From Theodoxus fluviatilis (Eukaryota > Mollusca > Gastropoda > Cycloneritida > Neritidae), in contig JAWQFJ010001328.1 of NCBI GenBank assembly GCA_034096865.1, positions 1 to 14,761 of the forward strand: 14,761 nucleotides of DNA, given 5' to 3'. A model generated the notes under the pieces. That model saw only the letters and a program-made list of their open reading frames with translations, made no database searches and was not told the DNA's origin. Both the position numbers and the translations under genes were made by a program. Shown in pieces: positions 9,151 to 14,761 of the stretch. Each line of letters begins with the position of its first letter. Positions within the stretch are counted from its first letter, which is position 1.

Positions 9151-9829
9151 CATTCTCAAGTGAGGTGACCAGCACCCGACATAGCATTCAAGTGAGGTGA
9201 CCAGCACCCGACATAGCATTCAAGTGAGGTGACCAGCACCCGACATAGCATTCAAGTGAGGTGACCAGCACCCGACATAGCATTCAAGTGAGGTGACCAG
9301 CACCCGACATAGCATTCAAGTGAGGTGACCAGCACCCGACATAGCATTCAAGTGAGGTGACCAGCACCCGACATAGCATTCAAGTGAGGTGACCAGCACC
9401 CGACATAGCATTCAAGTGAGGTGACCAGCACCCGACATAGCATTCAAGTGAGGTGACCAGCACCCGACATAGCATTCAAGTGAGGTGACCAGCACCCGAC
9501 ATAGCATTCAAGTGAGGTGACCAGCACCCGACATGGCATTCAAGTGAGGTGACCAGCACCCGACATAGCATTCAAGTGAGGTGACCAGCACAAGACATAG
9601 CATTCAAGTGAGGTGACCAGCACCCGACATAGCATTCAAGTGAGGTGACCAGCACCCGACATAGCATTCAAGTGAGGTGACCAGCACAAGACATAGCATT
9701 CAAGTGAGGTGACCAGCACCCGACACAGCAGTCAAGTGAGGTGACCAGCACCCGACATAGCATTCAAGTGAGGTGACCAGCACCCGACATAGCATTCAAG
9801 TGAGGTGACCAGCACCCGACATAGCATTC
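9151..9829. repeat. 32-bp minisatellite, 21 copies
   Basis: The unit begins CATTCAAGTGAGGTGACCAG and continues CACCCGACATAG. The first copy has a 2-base insertion (CATTCTCAAG), and the array ends with a partial CATTC before TTTGAAAAG. Variants are few: CACAAGACA replaces CACCCGACA in two copies (near 9590 and 9690), one copy has ACATGG, and one has CGACACAGCAGT. Each unit carries the palindrome GGTGACC. A period of 32 is not a multiple of 3, so it does not encode a simple protein repeat. Confidence 0.97.
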
Positions 9830-9880
9830 TTTGAAAAGAGCCCTTCATCTCGACGCCTTGGAGGTCTTGCTGACTGGTCT

Positions 9881-11880
9881 CACTTTTGTCGACTTGGTGG
9901 CAGTCTTGTCGACTTGGTGGCAGTCTTGTCGACTTGGTGGCAGTCTTGTCGACTTGGTGGCAGTCTTGTCAACTTGGTCGCAGTCTTGTCAACTTGGTCG
10001 CAGTCTTGTCGACGTGGTGGCAGTCTTGTCAACTTGGTCGCAGTCTTGTCAACTTGGTGGCAGTCTTGTCAACTTGGTCGCAGTCTTGTCAACTTGGTGG
10101 CAGTCTTGTCAACTTGGTCGCAGTCTTGTCAACTTGGTCGCAGTCTTGTCGACGTGGTGGCAGTCTTGTCGACTTGGTCGCAGTCTTGTCGACTTGGTCG
10201 CAGTCTTGTCGACTTGGTGGCAGTCTTGTCAACTTGGTCGCAGTCTTGTCAACGTGGTCGCAGTCTTGTCGACTTGGTGGCAGTCTTGTCGACTTGGTCG
10301 CAGTCTTGTCAACTTGGTCGCAGTCTTGTCAACTTGGTCGCAGTCTTGTCGACTTGGTCGCAGTCTTGTCAACTTGGTCGCAGTCTTGTCGACTTGGTCG
10401 CAGTCTTGTCGACGTGGTGGCAGTCTTGTCAACTTGGTCGCAGTCTTGTCGACGTGGTGGCAGTCTTGTCGACTTGGTGGCAGTCTTGTCGACTTGGTCG
10501 CAGTCTTGTCAACTTGGTGGCAGTCTTGTCGACTTGGTGGCAGTCTTGTCGACTTGGTGGCAGTCTTGTCGACTTGGTGGCAGTCTTGTCGACTTGGTGG
10601 CAGTCTTGTCGACGTGGTGGCAGTCTTGTCGACTTGGTCGCAGTCTTGTCAACTTGGTCGCAGTCTTGTCGACTTGGTCGCAGTCTTGTCGACTTGGTCG
10701 CAGTCTTGTCGACTTGGTGGCAGTCTTGTCGACTTGGTGGCAGTCTTGTCGACGTGGTGGCAGTCTTGTCAACTTGGTGGCAGTCTTGTCAACTTGGTCG
10801 CAGTCTTGTCGACTTGGTCGCAGTCTTGTCAACTTGGTCGCAGTCTTGTCGACTTGGTGGCAGTCTTGTCGACTTGGTCGCAGTCTTGTCAACTTGGTCG
10901 CAGTCTTGTCGACTTGGTCGCAGTCTTGTCAACTTGGTCGCAGTCTTGTCAACTTGGTCGCAGTCTTGTCGACTTGGTCGCAGTCTTGTCAACTTGGTCG
11001 CAGTCTTGTCAACTTGGTGGCAGTCTTGTCAACTTGGTCGCAGTCTTGTCGACTTGGTCGCAGTCTTGTCAACTTGGTCGCAGTCTTGTCGACTTGGTGG
11101 CAGTCTTGTCGACTTGGTCGCAGTCTTGTCAACTTGGTCGCAGTCTTGTCGACTTGGTCGCAGTCTTGTCAACTTGGTCGCAGTCTTGTCAACTTGGTCG
11201 CAGTCTTGTCGACGTGGTGGCAGTCTTGTCGACTTGGTCGCAGTCTTGTCAACTTGGTGGCAGTCTTGTCAACTTGGTCGCAGTCTTGTCAACTTGGTCG
11301 CAGTCTTGTCGACTTGGTGGCAGTCATGTCGACTTCGCCGCTGTCTTGTCAACTTGGTGGCAGTCTTGTCAACTTGGTCGCAGTCTTGTCGACTTGGTCG
11401 CAGTCTTGTCGACGTGGTGGCAGTCTTGTCAACTTGGTGGCAGTCTTGTCGACTTGGTGGCAGTCTTGTCAACGTGGTCGCAGTCTTGTCGACTTGGTCG
11501 CAGTCTTGTCGACGTGGTGGCAGTCTTGTCGACTTGGTCGCAGTCTTGTCAACTTGGTGGCAGTCTTGTCAACTTGGTCGCAGTCTTGTCGACTTGGTCG
11601 CAGTCTTGTCAACTTGGTCGCAGTCTTGTCGACGTGGTGGCAGTCTTGTCGACTTGGTGGCAGTCTTGTCGACTTGGTGGCAGTCTTGTCAACTTGGTGG
11701 CAGTCTTGTCGACTTGGTGGCAGTCTTGTCAACTTGGTCGCAGTCTTGTCGACTTGGTCGCAGTCTTGTCGACTTGGTCGCAGTCTTGTCGACTTGGTCG
11801 CAGTCTTGTCGACTTGGTGGCAGTCTTGTCGACTTGGTGGCAGTCTTGTCGACTTGGTCGCAGTCTTGTCGACTTGGTGG
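9881..11880. repeat. 20-bp minisatellite, exactly 100 units
   Basis: The consensus is CAGTCTTGTCRACKTGGTSG. By my count 59 units carry GTCGAC and 41 carry GTCAAC, the difference expected from CpG decay. Other variable sites are T/G at unit position 14 and G/C at position 19. One damaged junction occurs at 11321-11345 (CAGTCATG, TTCGCCGCTG). A degenerate half-recognisable unit precedes the array at 9861-9880, and another follows at 11881. There are no insertions or deletions: the array stays in register for 2,000 bp. It lies wholly inside predicted intron 1. Confidence 0.98.
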
Positions 11881-12023
11881 CAGAGTTTCGTCGACTGTCG
11901 TGGCAGAGTCTATTGATGCGTGGGTCTCGGGAGGTCTTCGGGGGGTCTCGGTGCGGGCGATAATGCAGCGCTTCGGAAAGTTCATCTGCAAACTACAATT
12001 TCCTCTTTCCTCCGCCTTTGCAG

Positions 12024-12140
12024 TGCCGGGACCGGAACGAGACATGCCAGAACGACCGGCAGTGCTGTCGCAACCTCAGCTGTCGCAGGTCGGGGAATGG
12101 CAACATGAGGCGCTGTGTTCGTAACGGAGGCGGCATCGGC
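12024..12140 (+). CDS. Exon 2 of the predicted inhibitor-cystine-knot peptide: six-cysteine core
   Basis: This exon encodes 39 residues beginning directly with the first cysteine. The spacing is C-x6-C-x5-CC-x4-C-x10-C, the C-C-CC-C-C inhibitor-cystine-knot (knottin) layout. The NDxxCCxxLxC context around cysteines 2-5 (residues 8-20) is also common in that fold. Arg is frequent, so the peptide is strongly basic. The acceptor is TCCTCTTTCCTCCGCCTTTGCAG-type (12001-12023), the donor is GTAAGT (12141-12146), and both edges are phase 0, matching exon 1. Read without the donor, the frame stops at TAG 12225-12227, an alternative ending that would add about 28 residues. Members of this fold include venom peptides, defence peptides and endogenous secreted ligands or modulators. 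Which applies here cannot be told from sequence alone. The downstream exon, if any, is unsure. Confidence 0.72.
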
Positions 12141-12251
12141 GTAAGTATCTTGTCAAAAGTGAAGGTGCTCCTTTTTCAGAGGGACGCTCCGAAAGTAATG
12201 CCTCGTAGTTATCTCCAGGGTAACTAGGACAGAAACAGAGAGCACAATAAC
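12141..12251. mobile_element. Mariner-like terminal sequence up to the assembly gap
   Basis: GGGACGCTCCGAAAGTAATG (12180-12199) resembles the outer terminal repeat of mariner-family elements, in which a CGCTCCGAAAGTAATGC-type string is usual. No matching inverted partner was found in the window. The stretch begins with the exon 2 donor, so it is presumed intron. Confidence 0.35.
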
Positions 12252-12261
12252 NNNNNNNNNN
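12252..12261. other. Assembly gap (10 N)
   Basis: Ten unknown bases mark a scaffold join. The true distance is not known, so order and spacing across this point are only as good as the assembly. Confidence 1.
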
Positions 12262-12867
12262 GTGCGAGAATCTGGGTCACGTGTCGGCGTCTATTTTAAT
12301 GGCTGGAGAGTGCCTGGCTAAAGTGCGTTAGAATCGTGCCCTTTTCACCCTCATTCCAAGCTTTTAACCAGCGAAGGCAACGATCTAGATGGTACATATA
12401 CTTTACCGGTTTCACAAATGGAATGAATTTGACGCCAACACAGCGTAGTATCGCTTTTTTGCGTCTGCTGGTAGACGTTCATAATACAAAGAAGCCAAAT
12501 GCTGTTTTGTGAACGTAGGAAAAGAGTTTGACTCGATTAGGCTCTCACATCTATTGACTATGGAGGGAGGTGCTTTGAGTGTACGAAATCCATTATCCTG
12601 AAAATTCTACTCGCAAATGACGTCACGTTATACAACGTCAAATGATGACGTCACAGATTTTGCAAAATGGAGTCTGTTGAATTGTTTTCATTGAAACACC
12701 AAAATGTAAAAAAGTCACTTTCTTTTAAAACCTCGATTCTGAAAAGTTGATAATATTGAATGGGACCTAACTTCCAGTCAGTGTGCAAAATCTCAAGGAA
12801 ATCCGTCCAGTAGTTTTTGAGATATAGGCCGTGGAGACGGGACAGACAGACAGACAGACAGACAGAC
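12262..12867. repeat. Probable mobile-element-derived sequence ending in a GACA microsatellite
   Basis: There is no open frame of interest. Two TGACGTCA palindromes lie at about 12619-12650. ATCCGTCCAGTAGTTTTTGA (12801-12820) followed by a GACA run (12841-12867) is an arrangement I recall from dispersed invertebrate elements with microsatellite-bearing ends. The class is not established; a Helitron-derived non-autonomous element is one possibility. Confidence 0.4.
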
Positions 12868-12870
12868 TAA

Positions 12871-13010
12871 TAAAGTCTGTAGGACCTCCAGTAAACCTGG
12901 AGGGATAAAGTCTGTAGGACCTCCAGTAAACCTGGAGGGATAAAGTCTGTAGGACCTCCAGTAAACCTGGAGGGATAAAGTCTGTAGGACCTCCAGTAAA
13001 CCTGGAGGGA
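12871..13010. repeat. 35-bp tandem repeat, four exact copies, hairpin-forming
   Basis: The copies are 12871-12905, 12906-12940, 12941-12975 and 12976-13010, all identical. Each holds CCTCCAG-TAAAC-CTGGAGG, a perfect 7-bp stem with a 5-base loop, preceded by TAAAGTCTGTAGGA. Zero divergence indicates recent amplification. It follows the GACA microsatellite directly. Confidence 0.97.
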
Positions 13011-13020
13011 TAACACCGTT

Positions 13021-13110
13021 GGATAGAACAAGTTTTCAGCTACGGAACACTATTTTCCCATGTAGTCACCACCGCTGGCTATGCAATTTCACCGGCGATG
13101 AAGAAGAGTG
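13021..13110 (-). pseudogene. Mariner transposase C-terminal fragment (antisense arm)
   Basis: On the minus strand the codons read NCIASGGDYMGK and then a stop, the hallmark end of mariner-family transposases, with an in-frame TGA replacing the expected Trp just upstream. Positions 13076-13034 align with 13422-13464 in inverted orientation at 34 of 43 bases. The rest of the protein is missing on this strand. Confidence 0.7.
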
Positions 13111-13140
13111 CACGCCGCGCTACTAAAAATCTCTGCACTA

Positions 13141-13469
13141 GCGGAAGCGACCGACTTTTTCACACTTTTCCTATCCCCAAAGACCATGGACCGCTATGCA
13201 CATTTTGGCTGGATTGTCCTACCACACCCACGGTTTATCGTCCGGATTTGGCGCCTTCCGACTTTCCTCTGTTCGGTCCGATGAAGGATGGACTACGTGG
13301 GCAACATAGTCATGACGCCGCCATCATTGCTGCTGTGGCAAAGTGGATCGCCTTCCCTGGTGCAGATGTTTACGAGCGCGGTATGCAGGCTCTTGTTCAC
13401 TGCATACGAAAATGATTCACAAGCGGTGGCGACTATGTGGGAAAGAAGCGTTTTGTAGCTAAAACGTAG
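13141..13469 (+). pseudogene. Mariner-family transposase C-terminal relic
   Basis: The codons HFGWIVLPHP (13201-13230) shift by one base near 13228-13236 into VYRPDLAPSDFPLFGPMKDG. This is the conserved LPHPPYSPDLAPSDxxLF region carrying the last catalytic Asp of the mariner DD34D triad. It continues to ALVHCIRK, a TGA at 13413-13415, then SGGDYVGK and a TAG at 13467-13469. The N-terminal DNA-binding half and the first two catalytic residues are absent or unrecognisable upstream. One frameshift and one in-frame stop make it non-functional. The ATG at 13098 is not its true start. Confidence 0.85.
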
Positions 13470-13956
13470 CTCTACCCAACAGAGTTATTGTGTTAACTGT
13501 AACTCTTTCAGAGAAATAATATGAAGCAATTTGGACTTTGGTGTCATTAAAACGATGGTTAAGCACAAAGTAGTTTGTATGGACGTAACTAGCTTTTTAC
13601 AGGAGGTGATTACTTGAACGGGGCGTCGACGAAACATCGTTGGTCGAGCAGTCTGTTGGAAAAACATCCATGATTTCGCTTTAATTTACGTCGCCCACAT
13701 CTGAGTGTTGCTGTCACTTTTGGTTTCTCCTAATCTTGCTTTCCAATGCAAGTCTCGAGCAACCGAGGTGGCCGGGCAAAATATCAGACGAATGACATTA
13801 GTAAACGTCGATGACCTTTTACCTTTCTTATCGCTTGATCTGATTTTTCCATCTATTTCCCGTCCATCTCTTCACCATTCTGTTGTAAACCATTCAGCAC
13901 AGTGGTTTTTGAGCTTTAATTCCTCCACCCAACTTCCTCTTCTTCTCTGTCTGCAG
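13470..13956. other. Unrecognised non-coding DNA ending in a strong splice-acceptor-like tract
   Basis: No gene is recognised. The last 35 bases are pyrimidine-rich and end CTTCTCTGTCTGCAG (13942-13956), a good match to a 3' splice site. Confidence 0.4.
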
Positions 13957-14121
13957 CTTTGCCTAGCGGTGAGGCGCATTCTTTGCATGTCATTCATGAA
14001 ACAACTTAGCAAAGCAGACGTCTCCTGTGTATCTCGTTTCGGAATTACAAACATTAAGAGAAATGTAATCGCTCATCATGAAGTTGATGAAATCAAAGTG
14101 TTGATGACGTCAATCTATTGA
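13957..14121 (+). CDS. Weak candidate terminal exon of the cystine-knot gene
   Basis: After the acceptor at 13955-13956, the phase-0 frame stays open for 54 codons to TGA (14119-14121), the phase required by the exon 2 donor. The other two phases were not tested beyond phase 1, which stops within three codons. The residues include three cysteines (at codons 2, 10 and 28) and no recognisable domain. Coding bias is not evident and the stop lies inside a repeat, so this may be a chance frame. Confidence 0.2.
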   Translation, partial: LCLAVRRILCMSFMKQLSKADVSCVSRFGITNIKRNVIAHHEVDEIKVLMTSIY

Positions 14122-14151
14122 TGACGTCAGGCTATTGATGACGTCGGCGTA
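14101..14151. repeat. 17-bp tandem repeat, three copies, each with a CRE-like palindrome
   Basis: TTGATGACGTCA recurs at 14101, 14118 and 14135. Two copies carry the full TGACGTCA palindrome (14104-14111, 14121-14128), and the third reads TGACGTCG. CREB/ATF-family proteins bind this motif in animals. Function here is unproven. Confidence 0.8.
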
Positions 14152-14194
14152 TGCGTTCCGCAGTCAGAGACCGCCAGCAGACGCTAAAATGAAC

Positions 14195-14761
14195 TGAACA
14201 ATACAGGTCAGGGACGAGAAAGTGAACAATACAGGTCAGGGACGAGAAAGTGAACAATACAGGTCAGGGACGGGAAAGTGAACAATACAGGTCAGGGACG
14301 GGAAAGTGAACAATACAGGTCAGGGACGAGAAAGTGAACAATACAGGTCAGGGACGGGAAAGTGAACAATACAGGTCAGGGACGAGAAAGTGAACAATAC
14401 AGGTCAGGGACGGGAAAGTGAACAATACAGGTCAGGGACGGGAAAGTGAACAATACAGGTCAGGGACGAGAAAGTGAACAATACAGGTCAGGGACGGGAA
14501 AGTGAACAATACAGGTCAGGGACGGGAAAGTGAACAATACAGGTCAGGGACGAGAAAGTGAACAATACAGGTCAGGGACGAGAAAGTGAACAATACAGGT
14601 CAGGGACGGGAAAGTGGACTATACAGGTCGGGGACGAGAAAGTGAACAATACAGGTCAGGGACGGGAAAGTGAACAATACAGGTCACGGACGAGAAAGTG
14701 AACAATACAGGTCAGGGACGAGAACGTGAACAATATAGGTCAGGGACGGGAAAGTGAACAA
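14195..14761. repeat. 28-bp minisatellite, about 20 copies, continuing beyond the window
   Basis: The unit begins TGAACAATACAGGTCAGGGA and continues CGRGAAAG, with A and G both common at the R site in no simple alternation. Rare variants include GTGGACTATACAGGTCGGG (about 14615), GTCACGGACG (about 14684) and GAACGTG (about 14723). The array is cut by the window edge, so its true length is unknown. Confidence 0.97.

Larger units (their letters stand above)
8165..12023 (+). other. Predicted intron 1, about five sixths tandem repeat
   Basis: The donor GTGAGT is at 8165 and the acceptor, a pyrimidine tract ending TTTGCAG, is at 12011-12023, both close to consensus. The intron is 3,859 bp. The compound microsatellite, the 32-bp array and the 20-bp array together occupy about 3,230 bp of it. 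The remaining unique parts are about 8733-9150, 9830-9880 and 11881-12000, in which I saw nothing else. Confidence 0.65.

Noticed and set aside
9151..9829. CRISPR array (32-bp repeats; likewise the 28-bp repeats at 14195-14761)
   Set aside because: The units are directly adjacent with no unique spacers, no cas-like genes are present, and the DNA is eukaryotic in character.
9831..12124. Three plus-strand open frames of 676-736 codons as a large repeat protein gene
   Set aside because: All three frames are open for the same arithmetic reason, no frame is favoured, and the array sits inside an intron bounded by good splice sites.
12018..12227. Exon 2 as a stand-alone 69-codon gene
   Set aside because: It has no ATG start or signal sequence. 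The upstream bases form a splice acceptor and the last 28 codons follow a consensus donor.
13098..13415. 105-codon plus-strand frame as an intact gene
   Set aside because: Its N-terminal part is out of frame with the mariner homology, and the C-terminal part is a truncated transposase with a premature stop.

Overview
The window looks like eukaryotic, probably marine invertebrate and possibly molluscan (gastropod) nuclear DNA. The reasons are very dense micro- and minisatellites, consensus GT-AG splice sites, tRNA-like SINE relics, relics of pogo and mariner transposons, and a 10-N assembly gap. The phylum is inferred from general repeat character and was not tested by a search. Nothing bacterial is present: no operons and no CRISPR array.

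Layout, left to right. 1-2125 holds a decayed pogo-type DNA transposon on the minus strand. Its transposase (497-1793) has a Brinker-like DNA-binding domain, a CENP-B-type helix-turn-helix and a DDD catalytic domain, and is broken by one frameshift and one in-frame stop. 2135-4140 is a chain of microsatellites (ATCC, GT, GTCT, CT, GA, CA) with a tRNA-like SINE relic and a G-quadruplex motif between them. 4141-7100 is mostly unrecognised non-coding DNA, with a second tRNA-derived SINE relic, a hammerhead-like motif and a SINE-like element whose tail runs into a 166-bp ATCC microsatellite.

The best candidate host gene is on the plus strand. Exon 1 (8084-8164) encodes a signal peptide and ends at a GTGAGT donor. 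Exon 2 (12024-12140) follows a strong polypyrimidine-CAG acceptor, encodes six cysteines in the C-C-CC-C-C inhibitor-cystine-knot pattern, and ends at a GTAAGT donor. All three exon edges are phase 0. The gene therefore predicts a small secreted knottin-like peptide. Whether it is a venom component, a defence peptide or an endogenous signal cannot be decided here, and its 3' end is not certain. Intron 1 (3,859 bp) is about five sixths tandem repeats: a compound microsatellite, 21 copies of a 32-bp unit, and exactly 100 copies of a 20-bp unit. The three large open frames across the 20-bp array are an arithmetic artefact.

Downstream, in the presumed intron 2, are a mariner-like end, the gap, a repeat-derived stretch with a GACA microsatellite and four exact copies of a hairpin-forming 35-bp unit, and two mariner transposase tails lying back to back. 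A weak candidate third exon (13957-14121) comes next, then three 17-bp repeats each carrying a CRE-like palindrome, and a 28-bp minisatellite that runs off the window end.
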